Assembly: GCA_035048495.1 (NCBI GenBank)
Contig: CM068543.1
Span: 21,317,751-21,381,750, forward strand
Direction of reading: 5' to 3'
Length of the DNA stretch: 64,000 nt
DNA from: Euptelea pleiosperma
Taxonomy: Eukaryota > Streptophyta > Magnoliopsida > Ranunculales > Eupteleaceae
A model generated the notes under the pieces. The model saw only the letters and a program-made list of their open reading frames with translations, had not been told where the DNA came from and ran no database searches. The position numbers were made by a program, and so were the translations under genes. This document shows positions 1 to 11,521 of the stretch, one piece after another. Within the stretch, counting starts at the first letter, position 1, and the number at the start of each line of letters is the position of its first letter.

Positions 1-180
1 GGCCCGAAAGATTCCACTACGTGGCAAATTGAGGGACTTCCGCATCAAAATTTTGATACCGAAATCGGTATTAATTTTTCCGCCAGATGGTGGCAGGTAA
101 AAGGATACGACGTGTTTCACCACCTCAGTGTAGACCTTTGCTCACTGCACGCTGTGAGGGAAACCGATCATAGCACACAG
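1..180. repeat. Partial foldback element at the window edge
   Basis: The first ~60 bases (ACTACGTGGCAAATTGAGG, then CTTCCGCATCAA) resemble the right arm of the inverted-repeat element at 2287-2820. The left part lies outside the window. No coding capacity is seen. Confidence 0.4.
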
Positions 181-439
181 TACGAGCCACGTGGTATACG
201 TTTACTGGACGCTAACTGTATGGATGTTTGGCCAATCACTAGATGGACCCACAAACCAAAAATAAACCTGATTAGTGATGTTTAACCGTTGGATTGAAGT
301 TATTTTCAAGGTTTGATTTTAACAGTTGGAATTTGAGCATTATTGAGCGTTGTTTGGGAGCAAAGATCCATATGTTTTAAATCATAATCAGGCTGATTTT
401 TGGTTTGTAGGTCCACGGGGGATTGGCCAAACATCCATG
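160..439. mobile_element. Foldback MITE, 'TATGGATGTTTGGCC' family
   Basis: Two arms in inverted orientation: GTATGGATGTTTGGCCAATC near 220 and GATTGGCCAAACATCCAT near 421, with AACCAAAAAT.A.CCTGATTAG and its complement just inside. The middle is AT-rich. It is one of about 20 related copies in the window. Its outer ends are not resolved. Confidence 0.7.
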
Positions 440-702
440 GCTGATTTTTGGAAGGGATGATAACCTCACCATATAGAACACCCCAACAAAAAATCAGCCC
501 ATTCTAAAATTTCTAACCCCATCAAATGTGGTTTTAAAGTTAAATGGTAAAAGTCGACAGTCCATAATGCTTCAGCTTTTAAACCAGTCTATGAATATCA
601 GAATGATTTGAATTTTTGTGAGGATGATCTCCTCACCGTAGAGATCATCCTTACCACAGCCATTGATTCATCTTCTACGTGGGTACGCCAAGATGGGAGT
701 CA
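440..702. mobile_element. Foldback element, 'GGACAACCATTTTGGCGG' family, partial copy
   Basis: This shares its interior (ATCATCCTCACC / GGTGAGGAGATCATC arms and a CATCAAATGTGGTTTT centre) with fuller copies at 1359-1670 and 63286-63640. The left end appears to be lost against the preceding MITE. Confidence 0.6.
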
Positions 703-986
703 AAAAAGGGGGTCAGAAATGGGGGTCCCTTGAGCCCGACCCTTTACAATTTGTTATGATAGAAGTTTTACTCCAAAATGTGTTGTACACGGTAGATTGA
801 TCCTCTCGGGACCACCAACAACTGATATTAGGCACTAGCCGCAATAGTAGGAACTCTACTAAGAGCAGTGGGTATGCCTTGTGGCACGTGCGGATAGCAA
901 GCACACGGATTTGGGGCTTGTGTGAATGTCATGGTGCGTGATAAGAGGAAAGCTCAGCACGAAAGACACATGTGCCTACTCAGGAC
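703..986. other. Non-coding stretch without recognised features
   Basis: I see no gene here. The short reading frames lack any recognisable domain. A weak TAGAAGTTTTACTCC near 760 resembles the end of the Mutator-like MITEs near 11 kb and may be a remnant end. Confidence 0.4.
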
Positions 987-1214
987 GAGTAAGACTTGCC
1001 TGACCACCCACAATATAAGCCACGTGGCAATTTATTAGACGACATTGACCGTATGGATGTTTGACCAATCCGTAAGTGGACCTACAAACCAAAAATCAGC
1101 CAGCGAAAATGACTTCAACCAACTCTTAGAAATCACTGATCAGGTTGATTTTGGGTGGTCAGTATCCTCATTGCCTCGTAGCTTACATTGTGGGTGGTCA
1201 GGCAAGTCTTACTC
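987..1214. mobile_element. Mutator-like foldback MITE
   Basis: The ends are GAGTAAGACTTGCCTGACCA and the matching inverted TGGTCAGGCAAGTCTTACTC, so the terminal inverted repeats are about 28 bp or longer. Inside lie the GACCGTATGGATGTTTGACC and CCAAAAATCAGCC blocks of the common family. The ends resemble GAGTAAAACTTCTGTCACA of the elements at 11-12 kb. The flanking duplication is not clear. Confidence 0.75.
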
Positions 1215-1358
1215 CCAACTCCAGGTCTCAGGCTGATACCTATGTTCGTGTGGCACGTGTACATGTGGCCAGGGCTGTCTCGATGCAAGTTGAGGCCTAA
1301 GGCGAAAACTCCATATGAGGCCTTTTAATATTTAATATATTAATATAGGATTGGGATA

Positions 1359-1670
1359 GGGGGACAACCATTTGGCGGACCCACTTAGAAGATGAATCAA
1401 CGAGTGATTTTTGGTGTGGATCATCTCTATGGTGAGGAGATCATCCTCACAAAAATTCAAATCATTTCGATATTCATAGACTGGTATAGAAGTTGAATAA
1501 TTATGGACAGTTTATTTTTACCGTATAACTTGAAAACAACATTTGATGGGGTTAAAAGTTTCAAAATGGGCTGATTTTTTTGGGGGATGATGTATATAGT
1601 GAGAAGATCATCCACACCAAAAATCAGCCATGGATTCATCCTCTATGTGGGTCTGCCAAAATGGTTGTCC
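1359..1670. mobile_element. Foldback element, 'GGACAACCATTTTGGCGG' family
   Basis: This is a near-palindromic element of about 310 bp. The left arm GGGGACAACCATTTGGCGG is mirrored by the right arm CCAAAATGGTTGTCC, and GATCATCCTCACA by GATCATCCACACC. No coding potential is seen. Confidence 0.75.
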
Positions 1671-1847
1671 ACTGACCCATTAATATATGGTATTAATTAA
1701 AATTTTTAACTCTCTATGGTAGAAAATCTTATGTAACAACTATTCATGATAATCAAAAGCTATTGAAAAAATTTTAGATAAACAGGGATTCCGTTGAGTC
1801 CATGCAGATGATTCTCGAGGTCCTACATAGGTCATTTTTTTCGCCTA
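1671..1847. other. AT-rich spacer
   Basis: Nothing is recognised between the two foldback elements. Confidence 0.4.
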
Positions 1848-2066
1848 ATAACTGTTTGGATATTCAACCCACATATTGGTGGATAAACACACTAAAAATC
1901 AGCTTGATTTATGATTTCTAGCCATTGGATTTACTACTCAAAAGCATGTTTGAATCCAATGGCTAGAGTCAAATCGAACAAGGTAGTAAAATCTATGGCT
2001 AGAGATGACCAATCAGGTTAATTTTTGGTTTGTATGTCCAACAAGGGGTGGGCTAAGCATCCATGC
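1848..2066. mobile_element. Foldback MITE, 'TATGGATGTTTGGCC' family, diverged
   Basis: Arms AAAATCAGCTTGATTTATGA and TCAGGTTAATTTTTGG are inverted around the centre, and the outer arm GGGTGGGCTAAGCATCCATG ends the element. It is more diverged than the copies near 11-15 kb. Confidence 0.6.
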
Positions 2067-2286
2067 GGTTAGTGGACTGGGGCTTTCTCTCACCTCGGCT
2101 GGGGGCCTTCAATCACATGGGGCCTAAGGTGACCGCCTTACTGGCCTTATGGTTGAGCCGGCCCTGTATGTGGTTTGTCAGCCAGTTCTCTGATGTGTAT
2201 GGTCAGAGGATAGCACCAGCGGTGAGTAATAAAATCGCTAGATCTCATGCATTTCTGCGGACATGCTACTCTTTATGTAGTTTGTT

Positions 2287-2820
2287 TAGGCGGTCCACAT
2301 CCACGTAGCAACCTGGTGTTGATCAGGTTAAGAATTTGGGCTGTTCTTTGATGCAGACTTCTGTATCGAAATTTTGACGAAGATGTTCCTCAAATTGCAA
2401 CTTAGTAGACTCGTCCAGGCCCATTTGCCCCCTGAAAGTTTAGCCCACACTATGTAGACTTACACCAAAAATCAGTATGAATGGTGATTACTAGCCGTAG
2501 GAGTTGAGCACTTTTTCACCATGGGCTTTATGAACCGGCCTATGAGTTGGTTCCAAGCCCATGATGAAAAGGTGCACAAATCCAATGCATAGGAATCACT
2601 AACCACACTGATTTTTGGGGAGTGGGTCCACCAAGGTGTGGGCCAAACATTCAGTGGGCGACCCAAAAAAATCTACTACGTGGCAAATCGAGACACTTCT
2701 GCATCAAGGATTGTGCCCCCCCTTGAACAAAATCCTGACTCCCTGCTCACTGGCCTATGCATATTCCGCTAAAACGATTTGCTGTTCCCTCTCCCAAGAT
2801 GCCACGTAGCACAAATGTTG
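2287..2820. mobile_element. Foldback element with a MITE-like core
   Basis: The outer arms are inverted relative to each other: TTCCTCAAATTGCAACTTAG near 2388 against TACGTGGCAAATCGAGACAC near 2676. Between them, 2440-2665 carries the CCAAAAATCAG / CTGATTTTTGG arms of the common MITE family. A part of the same element opens the window. Confidence 0.5.
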
Positions 2821-2927
2821 GGGCCATGACGGGGTCATGACGCCATGAATATTTGGCTCGGGTTGTTATAAGGTCACATGTCGTTGGACATTTACGTTAT
2901 ATAGGGAATATACTCCTTGGGTAAAAC

Positions 2928-3319
2928 CAAGGTTTAAAGGAGGCCGTTTTAACGGTTAAATGGACTGGGTGCGTTATCGTTTAAACCGTTTAAATGGCCG
3001 TTAAAACGGATTGAAACAGTCAGGGTAAAAAATAGAAAAAAAAAAGGGGAAAAAACAGAATTAAACGGAAAAAAACGGAAAAAGTGACGCTGAAATTCAA
3101 AATTTGAAATTTGGAAATTAGAAAAAAATGGAATTTAACCGATTTTAATGGAATTAAATGGTTTTAACGGCCGTTTTTTTCACAAAATTTTTCAAAATTA
3201 AATGGCTGTTTAAACGATTTTAACGGCCGTTTTTTTCAAAACCGATAAAACGTGTTTAAACGGTTTTAACGGAAATGGGCTGGGAGCGTTACCTTTTAAA
3301 CGGCCGTTTTTAAAACCAT
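2928..3319 (+). mobile_element. AACGG-rich Mutator-like MITE, copy 1
   Basis: The element begins CAAGGTTTAAAGGAGGCCG and ends TTTTAAAACCAT. It is flanked by a perfect 9-bp duplication, GGGTAAAAC, at 2919-2927 and 3320-3328. The interior is full of alternating AACGG and CCGTT blocks. A 9-bp duplication is typical of the Mutator superfamily. Confidence 0.85.
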
Positions 3320-3479
3320 GGGTAAAACTGGTTGGCAAGGTCTTCAGGTTTTTTTAAGTACGTGTGGCATGACTTTATTGGTGTTGGTTGCTTTTTTTTT
3401 TTTGTATCCAACACTACTATTATCCATTTGGCGTATCTCTCGCTACCCTCCCACACCAAGAAACCAGTCTAATTGGTGA

Positions 3480-3670
3480 TTGACAACTTTTTATTTGAGT
3501 ACCCAAAAGATCAGGAATTCAACGGCCAGAAATCATCCCAAAAAATTTAAATCCACCACTAAAATCCCCACGGGGGTGATTTTTGGTGTGTGGAGGCACC
3601 AATGGACACTCATGGGTCAATGGGCCCAAAAAGTGTTCCAGACGGTATTTTTGTTGGGTGGGAGCCCTAG
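3480..3670. mobile_element. Partial foldback MITE
   Basis: The right arm GGTGATTTTTGGTGTGTGG, a CACTCATGGGTCAATGGGCC segment and a short left arm are present. The copy is diverged and lacks clear ends. Confidence 0.45.
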
Positions 3671-3754
3671 GGAAACAGCAAACTTCTTCTCCGGATCCCT
3701 CTCTGAATCCAGAGTCCAAAGATCAAGTCGGTAATAGTCGGATTTTAGTTATTA

Positions 3755-4712
3755 GTAATACCCTTACTAATGCAAACCATTTCGTGTGCAATGGTTTGCG
3801 CGTGCAATTGTTTGTGCATGCAATGGTTTGCGCACCCGTACTATTTTCTTGCCTTTGGTTCGCACTAATTTTGCATATTCAAATTTCAAAATTTATGCAC
3901 TGTTCATATTTATGACCATTTGGTTCGCGCACATGCTCACTTAGGAAAGCACAAAATATGTGGCCCCACATATTAAGTACAAAAAAAATAAATTTTTCGT
4001 ACTTAAGAAGTGGGCCCCACATATTTGAACATAAATTTCAAAAACGAAAAAAATAGAAAAGAATAAAAAAACAATGGGCAAAAACAGAAATAACGGACGT
4101 TTTTTTTTTCACAAAATTTTTCAAAAAATAATGGTCGTTATTTTTCGGTATATTTTTTCAGTGTTTTAACGGTATATAACGTAACGAGGGAGGTCCAAAT
4201 CCGTTATGGCAAAAATAATGGCCGTTGTAACGGATTCGGACCTCACCTGTTACGTTATGTACCGTTAAAATGGTAAAAAAATAACGATCGTTATTTTCTG
4301 TTGTAACGAAAATATCAACCATTATTTTTTAAAAATATTTGTGAAAAAAAGGGCCATTATTTTTTCGTTCTTTTTTTTCCATTTTTATTGTGTTTTCAAA
4401 TATAAAATTTAAAATTTCAATGCCGCTTTTCCATTATTTCTATAATTTTTTTTTTTTTGAAAGATAAGGCTTGATTTGAGAAAATATTAGATTTTAATTT
4501 GTATTTTATGCAAATCGTTTGCACAAAGAGGTTGTGTAAACGATTGCTTAGGAGGTGAAATGGGTTTTTAATTGTTAAAGAGGGCGAGCATTCATTTGCT
4601 CATGTGCATATGCAAATCGCCGAATACACACGTACCAAACATGCGTAGAAAATAATTGCACGCGTAAACCTATTTGCACACCCAATTTGCACGCGTATCA
4701 AACGCACCCTTA
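3755..4712. mobile_element. PIF/Harbinger-like non-autonomous element, 5'-truncated copy
   Basis: This copy is collinear with the next one at 4770-5692: ATGCAAACCATT.CGTGTGCA, GAAAGCACAAAATATGTG, CGTACTTAA and an AACGG-type middle. It ends at 4709 in CGTATCAAACGCACCC followed by TTA. Its left terminus (GGGTCTATTTGG in the sister copy) is missing. It shows no transposase. The two copies form a ~0.9-kb direct repeat. Confidence 0.75.
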
Positions 4713-5903
4713 TATTTTATCAAATGCACCCTTATATTTTCAAACTTTAGGATTACCTCCTTTGACTTAGGGTCTATTTGGTACGCATGCAAACCATTAC
4801 GTGTGCAATGGTTTGTGCATGCAATGGTTTGCACACCCATACTAATTTCTTGCGTTTGGTTTGCACTAACTTTGCATATGCAAATTTTAAAATTTACGCA
4901 CTGTTCATATTTATTACCATCTGGTTCGCGCATATGCTCATTTAGGAAAGCACAAAATATGTGGGTCCCACATATTAAGTACGAAAAAAAATGAATTTTC
5001 CGTACTTAATACGTGGGCCCTATATATTTGAACATAAATTTTAAATTTTTAAAAAACGAAAAAAATAGAAAAATAATGGGCAATAACGTAAATAATGGAT
5101 GTTTTGTTTTTACAAAATTTTTCAGAAAATAATGGTCAGTATTTTCTGGTAAATTTTTTTAGCATTTTAACGATATATAACGTAACCAGGGAGGTCTGAA
5201 TCCATTATGGCAAAAATAACTGCCGTTGTAATGGATTTGGACCTCACCCTCTACGTTATGTACCGTTAAAATGGTCAAAACATAACGATTGTTATTTTTC
5301 TGTTGTAACGAAAAATAACGACCATCATTTTTGTGAAAAATGGCCATTATTTTTGTTTTTATTTTTTTTATATTTTAAATTTTAAATTTTATATTAAATA
5401 TAAAATTTCAAGGCCACTTTTTCATTAATTTTTTTTTTTTGGAAAGATAGGGCTTGATTTGAGAAAATATTGGATTTTAATTTGTACCTTATGCAAATCG
5501 TTTTCACAAGGAGGTTATGTAAACGATTGCTCAGGAGGTGAAATGGGTTTTTAATTGCTAAAGATGGTGAGCATTCATTTGCACGTGTGCATATGCAAAT
5601 CCCCGAATGCACGCGTACCAAACATGAATGAGAAACGATTGTACGCGTAAACCTATTTGCACACCCAATTTGCACGCGTATCAAAAGCACCCTTAGTTTA
5701 ATAGTGGTTGACGTTGTTAGCTTTGTATTTGCAATATTATGGTCTTTCATAGGTGTATTAACAGGCACACGATGCATTTCATGTTTTAAAGTTAGTCAAA
5801 TGTTGGTTAAACTAGGTCAAGGGGGGTAATCCTAATGTTTGAAAGTATAAGAGGGTATCACTAATTACTTTCAAATTTCAGGGGGGGTGTTACTAAAATG
5901 GGT
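4713..5903. mobile_element. Palindromic MITE ('TTAGTAACACCCC' family) split by an insertion
   Basis: The left arm fragment is 4713-4766 and the right part is 5696-5903, which ends in GGGGGGGTGTTACTAAAATG. The arms are inverted copies (ATTAGGATTAC..CCTTTGAC against GTCAAGGGGGGTAATCCTAA). A second copy of its left arm at 60617-60845 lacks the insertion and so shows the pre-insertion sequence. Confidence 0.65.
4770..5692. mobile_element. PIF/Harbinger-like non-autonomous element, complete copy
   Basis: The element runs from GGGTCTATTTGGTACGCATG to GCGTATCAAAAGCACCC, which are imperfect terminal inverted repeats. It is flanked on both sides by TTA (4767-4769 and 5693-5695), the duplication typical of PIF/Harbinger (Tourist-like) elements. 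The 923-bp body has no transposase; it carries AACGG/CCGTT blocks and AT-rich DNA. It interrupts the palindromic MITE at 4713-5903. Confidence 0.8.
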
Positions 5904-5904
5904 C

Positions 5905-6300
5905 GGGCTCCGTTGACAGCCCTAAAATGACAGGATTCTGTACAGGACATAAATATGTGTCACATGGCACACTCTTAAGTGGATGCTGACCGTATGGATG
6001 TTTTTCCAATCCCTAGGTGGACCTACAAACCAAAATTCAGCCTGATTAGTGATTTCTAGGCATTGGATCTGTGTACCTCTAATACTGCTATAATTCCCAC
6101 AGTTGAGATCAATCCATGAACATAAGTCCAATCCAACGTCTATAAATTACTAATTAGGCTGAATTTTGGTTTGTAGTTCCACCTAGGGGTTGGCCAAACA
6201 TCATTATGATCAGAGTCCTCTTAAAAGTGTGCCACGTGGCACATATTTGTGTCATGTATAGAATCCTGTCATTTTAGGGCTATCAACGAAGCCCCGACCA
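5905..6300. mobile_element. Foldback MITE with ~100-bp terminal inverted repeats
   Basis: The left arm GGGCTCCGTTGACAGCCCTA, ATGACAGGATTCTGTACAGG and GGACATAAATATGTGTCACA is mirrored at the right (GTGCCACGTGGCACATATTT, GAATCCTGTCATTTTAGGGC). Inside are the TATGGATGTTTTTCCAATCC and CCAAAATTCAGCC blocks. Its right arm is repeated in each unit of the following tandem array. Confidence 0.7.
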
Positions 6301-9300
6301 TACTAAAATACCCTAACTTTTAATTCAATAAGGTTAGGCCTAGCACAAACCTAATGCCTTGGCCTTGCATACCAATTCATGAGCTGGAACATAACTAGCA
6401 AGGCCCAAACCTAGATTAGCATGAGTTGGGTTAGGGCATTGCTACTTAGGTACCAGCGATCTTAGCAGAGCTTGGCTTCGGCCCGACCCATTAACTCGCT
6501 TATGGTACGAGCTTGTAGTCGAGTACTTGAGTTCGAAATCTCCTTCTCTAATTGGAAAAATTTTAATGAGTCAAATTCTCGATGAGTTGATGGGTTGTCC
6601 TCTAAAAATGCCACTATGGGGAAAAAATCCCAGACCCCTAAGAGATTCGTGTCACCCTTTAGCACTGTAGACGGGTTACACGTCAAGAACTTCATACAGC
6701 TTGGCCAAGGTATCCGAAGTAACTGATTGATCTGTCCATGGAGTCCGAGCGAAGGCCAAGAAGTTTGACCAACCCTGCAAGAACCCCCACCAATGGAATC
6801 CTTGTTGAAGAAATTAAAAATAAGAGTTTTCCATTGGAGGAGCTTCCGACGATCAAGTTAGTCTCTTAGAAAAATAAAATGGTAGAATTTTGGAAAGGGG
6901 TTTACACATACCTTTTTATGTTTCCGCTTTTCCTATTTATAGGTCTTCCAATCTACCGACGTGTTGGTTGATTGCAATTCCGCATTTTCCATTCTTTGCA
7001 CGTTTCTCTGTTAGTCCTTTCTGTCATTGACTTTTTCCCTGACAAGATTTCTACTATCGGACGTTACTTACTGATAGGGTTAACTATCTATCATTGTTCT
7101 GACATTCTCCACTGTGACAACCTGCCGTCGACTGACATTTTCACTGTCAGGGTTAACTACCCATCACTATCCTGACTTTCTCCACTGTGATAATCTTCCG
7201 CCGACTGAATTGTTCATTGTCTGGGTTAACTACCTACTATTACCTGCTCCCAACTACTTTCTGCCATTGTTTATTGACACAATCTACCACCAACGTGTCC
7301 CTCTCATTGGCACACAATTAAAAGTGTGCCACTTGGCACATATTTGTGTCCCGTACAAAATCATGTCATTTTAGGGTTGTCAACGGAGCCCCGACCATAC
7401 TAAAATACCCTAACTTTTAATTCAATAAGGTTAGGCCTAGCCCAAACCTAATGCCCTGGCCCTGCATACCAATTCATGAGCTGGAACATAACTAGCAAGG
7501 CCCAAACCTAGATTAGCATGAGTTGGGTTAGGGCCTTGTTACTTATATACTAGCGATCTTAGCAGAGCATGGCTTTGGCCCGACCCATTAACTCGCTTAC
7601 GGTACGAGCTTGTAGTCGAGTATTTGAGTTTGAAATCTCCTTCTCTAATTAGAAAAATTTTAATGAGTTAAGTTAGGAGCTTCCGACGATCAAGTTAGTC
7701 TCTTAGAAAAATAAAATGGTAGAATTTTGGAAAGGGGTTTACACATAACTTTTTATGTTTATACTTTTCCTATTTATAAGTCTTCCAATCTACTGACCTG
7801 TTGGTTTATTGCAATTTCGCATTTTCCATTGTTTTCACGTTCCTCTGTTAGTCCTTTCTGTCATTTACTTTTTCCCTGACAAGATTTCTACTATCGGACG
7901 ATACTTACTGATAGGGTTAACTATCTATCATTGTTCTGACATTCTCCACTGTGACAACCTGCCATCGACTGACTTTTTCACTGTCAAGGTTAACCACCCA
8001 TCACTATCCTGACTTTCTCCACGGTGACGATCTTCCGCCGACTGAATTGTTCATTGTCTGGGTTAACTACCTACTATTACCTGTACGCCATTGTTTATTG
8101 ACACAATCTACTACCAACGTGTCCCTCTCATTGGCACACAATTAAAAGTGTGCCACGTGGCACATATTTGTGTCCTGTATAGAATCTTGTCATTTTAGGA
8201 TTGTCAATGGAGCTCCGACCATACTAAAATACCCTAACTTTTAATTCAATAAGGTTAGGCCTATAGCCCAAACCTAATGCCCTGGCCCTGCATACCAATT
8301 CATGAGCTGGAACATAACTAGCAAGGCCCAAACCTAGATTAGCATGAGTTGGGTTAGGGCCTTGCTATTTATGTACCAGCGATCTTAGCAGAGCATGGCT
8401 TCGGCCCGACCCATTAACTTGCTTACGGTACGAGCTTGTAGTCGGGTACTTGAGTTCGAAATCTCCTCTAATTAGAAAAATTTTAATGAGTCAAGTTAGG
8501 AGCTTCCGGTGATCAAGTTAGTCTCTTAGAAAAATAAAATGGTAGAATTTTGGAAAGGGGTTTACACATACCTTTTTATGTTTCTGCTTTTCCTATTTAT
8601 AGGTTTTCCAATCTACTGACATGTTGATTGATTGCAATTCTGCGTTTTCCATTGTTTGCACGTTCCTCTGTTAGTCTTTTCTGTCATTGACTTTTTCCCT
8701 GACAAGATTTCTACAATCGGACGTTATTTACTGGTAGGGTTAACTATCTATCGTTGTTCTGACATTCTCCACTGTGACAACCTGCCGTCGACTGACTTTT
8801 TCACTGTCAGGGTTAACTACCCATCACTATCCTGACTTTCTCCACTGTGACGATCATCCGCCAACTAAATTGTTCATTGTCTGGGTTAACTACCTACAAT
8901 TACATGCTCCCAACTACTTTCTGCTATTGTTTATTGACACAATCTACCACCAACGTGTCCTTCTCATTGGCACACAATTAAAAGGGTGCCATGTGGCACA
9001 TATTTGTGTCCTGTACAGAATCCTGTCATTTTAGGGCTGTCAACGGAGCCCCGACCATACTAAAATACCCTAACTTTTAATTCAATAAGGTTAGGCCGGC
9101 TTAGCCCAAACCTAATGCCCTGGCCCTGCATACCAATTCATGAGCTGGAACATAACTAGCAAGGCCCAAACCTAGATTAGCATGAGTTGGGTTAGGGCCT
9201 TGTTACTTATGTACAAACGATCTTAGCAGAGCTTGGCTTCGGCTTGACCCATTAACTCGCTTGCGGTACGAGCTTGTAGTCGAGTACTTGAGTTCGAAAT

Positions 9301-10070
9301 TTCCTTCTCTAATTGGAAAAATTTTAATGAGTCAAATTCTCGATGAGTTGATGGGTTGTCCTCAAAAAATGCCACTATGTGGAAAAATCCCAGACCCCCT
9401 AGAGATTCGTGTCACCCTTTAGCACTGTAGATGGGTTACGTGTCAAGAACTTCATACAGCTTGGCCAAGGTATCCGAAGTAATTGATTGATCTGTCCATG
9501 GAGTCCGAGCGAAGGCCGAGAAGTTTGACCAACCCTGCAAGAACCCCCACCAATGGAATCCTTGTTGAGGAAATTAAAAATAGGAGTTTCCATTGGAGGG
9601 CTTCCGACGATCAAGTTAGTCTCTTAGAAAAATAAAATGGTAGAATTTTGGAAAGGGGTTTACACATACCTTTTTATGTTTTTACTTTTCCTATTTATAG
9701 GTCTTCCAATCTACCGACGTGTTGGTTGATTGCAATTCCGCATTTTCCATTGTTTGCACGTTCCTCTATTAGTCCTTTCTGTCATTTACTTTTTCCCTGA
9801 CAAGATTTCTACTATCAGACGTTACTTACTGATAGGTTTAACTATCTATCATTGTTCTGACATTCTCCACTGTGACAACGTGCCGTCGACTGACTTTTTC
9901 ACTGTCAGGGTTAACTACCCATCACTATCCTGACTTTCTCCACTGTGACGATCTTTCGCCGACTGAATTGTTCATTGTCTGGGTTAACTACCTACTATTA
10001 CCTGCTCCCAACTACTTTCTGCCATTGTTTATTGACACAATCTACCACCAACGTGTCCCTCTCATTGGTT
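6218..10070. repeat. Four-unit tandem array, 0.82-1.10 kb units
   Basis: The marker GACCATACTAAAATACCC recurs at 6296, 7393, 8217 and 9053, giving periods of 1097, 824 and 836 bp. The last unit stops at 10068, about 1015 bp after its marker. Units 1 and 4 contain a ~280-bp block (CTCGATGAGTTGATGGG...) that units 2 and 3 lack. Every unit begins with the right arm of the MITE at 5905-6300, and each ends with three diverged ~85-bp sub-repeats around GGGTTAACTACC. The short frames in each unit are repeat shadows. I do not recognise a family; an amplified LTR remnant is possible. Confidence 0.85.
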
Positions 10071-10101
10071 ACATCCAAGTAGTCCGAGGAGTTTCTACCC
10101 C

Positions 10102-10297
10102 CCGTGGCGGACCCAGGAAGGGCCCGGGGGGGTGGTGGTGGTGGTTTCTTTATAAAAAAATCATTTTTTTTACTTCCTAAAGTGCCTTTTCCTTTGGTTT
10201 GTCCCCTTTATTTATTATTTTTTTTTTGCGATTTTACCCTCCCTTGATCAATTTTTGTGATTTTGCCCCCTTGATCAAATTCCTTGGTCCGCCACTG
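10102..10297. mobile_element. hAT-like MITE
   Basis: A 196-bp element with ends CCGTGGCGGACC and GGTCCGCCACTG. The flanking 8-bp duplication is TCTACCCC (10094-10101) against TCTATCCC (10298-10305), 7 of 8 identical. An 8-bp duplication and CAGTGGCGGA ends fit the hAT superfamily. The interior is pyrimidine-rich and non-coding. Single ends with the same motif occur near 58137. Confidence 0.8.
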
Positions 10298-10579
10298 TCT
10301 ATCCCAATATCCAACCAGCTGAGACATCATTTTCTCGGCTTTATCACGGCCAGGACCGGGACTCCCAGTGACTAATCATTCGATGCTTGGGCCGACCACA
10401 ATTGTCAGCACTTGTTCGACCATGCCATGTGCTCTATCCTCGGCCTTCTCTGGCCGAGGTACGTTTACTCGTCCTACCTCATTCTTCCTCGTCCTCGGCA
10501 CAAGTGATGTCGAGAGCTATTTCAATCCATGTGTTGCAATCTTAATTGTTCACTTGGCGATCATAAATTTGGCACCCAC
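10298..10579. other. Unrecognised sequence after the tandem array
   Basis: This stretch includes CTCGGC-rich text (10400-10510). A 73-codon frame here has no recognisable domain. I call no gene. Confidence 0.3.
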
Positions 10580-10860
10580 AGCCACGTAGCATAGTTTTTT
10601 GGTCTCACTGACCGCATTGATGTTTGGCCTACCTCTACACCAAATATCAGCTTGCTTGATGATTTCTAGCTGTTGGAATTAGAACCCAAAATTGTTTTTG
10701 AAACGTCTAGGACCACTCTTTATAAAGCGTATAACATCTAATGGCTAAAGATAACCAATCAGGATAGTTTTTGGTGTACACCCACCAAGGGGTGGGCTAG
10801 ATACCCATTTGGTCAGTCGGCTCAAAAATATGTGCCATGTGGCATTTTTAGAGGGCCACT
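10580..10860. mobile_element. Foldback MITE, 'TATGGATGTTTGGCC' family
   Basis: The left arm includes GCCACGTAGCATAG and TTGATGTTTGGCCTACCTCT. The right arm includes GGGGTGGGCTAGATACCC and GTGCCATGTGGCA. The centre carries GATTTCTAGCTGTTGG and its inverted partner. Confidence 0.65.
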
Positions 10861-11170
10861 CATACTTATCGATATTTTAACTCATTAAATTTAAGGATTT
10901 TCGCCCCCAACTCTCCACGTATGCGCTTACTAGCGGGATACGTAAGCCACCGGATATTTTTTGATCCATGCACCCAGGTACTAATAGTTAAGCACCACCT
11001 GTCCTGCCACCTGTCCTGGGGTTAAAGTGGCTCTTAACTGTAGCTGCTTTTTCTCCTCAGCTTAACCTCGAGACAAGTGGCGCTGCCACGATGCCTGGAT
11101 CAAAATGTCAGGATCAAAAACTTTATGGCACGCCACTATCACATTCTTTTCTATGAAAATGAGTGGGAAG

Positions 11171-11350
11171 GAGTAAAGCTTCTATCACACGAAATTGTAA
11201 ATCACACAATCGCAAGCCAATGATTTCTCGGCACGTACACAAATGCTTTTGCAACGTACCCATGTGCTTTTGCTTTTTAGGTCTACATGCCGAGAACTCA
11301 TTGGCTGTGTTTGTGTGATTTCCAATCCGATTGTGACCGAAGTTTTACTC
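11171..11350. mobile_element. Mutator-like MITE, 180 bp
   Basis: The ends are GAGTAAAGCTTCTATCACAC and GTGACCGAAGTTTTACTC. The flanks are AGTGGGAAG (11162-11170) and GGTGGGAAG (11351-11359), a 9-bp duplication with one mismatch. The body is almost entirely palindromic (CACACAATCGCAAGCCAATG against CATTGGCTGTGTTTGTGTG). Confidence 0.88.
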
Positions 11351-11521
11351 GGTGGGAAGATGACAATCTCTCTCTCTCTCTCTGTTCCCAAAAACTTATT
11401 TGTTCTTCGTGCACTCACAATTGAGATCTTGAGGTCGTGGAATTTGACAATCTCGAGATGACGGGGTTTCCACCATTTTTACTTCTCTGTACTATGTGAA
11501 TTTGCATGAGTTCCATGTGAA

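Noticed and set aside
6972..10180. Recurring frames of 67-102 codons beginning MQFRIFH or MTTCRRLTF
   Set aside because: They repeat once per unit of the tandem array, overlap each other and have no domain; they follow the repeat, not a gene.
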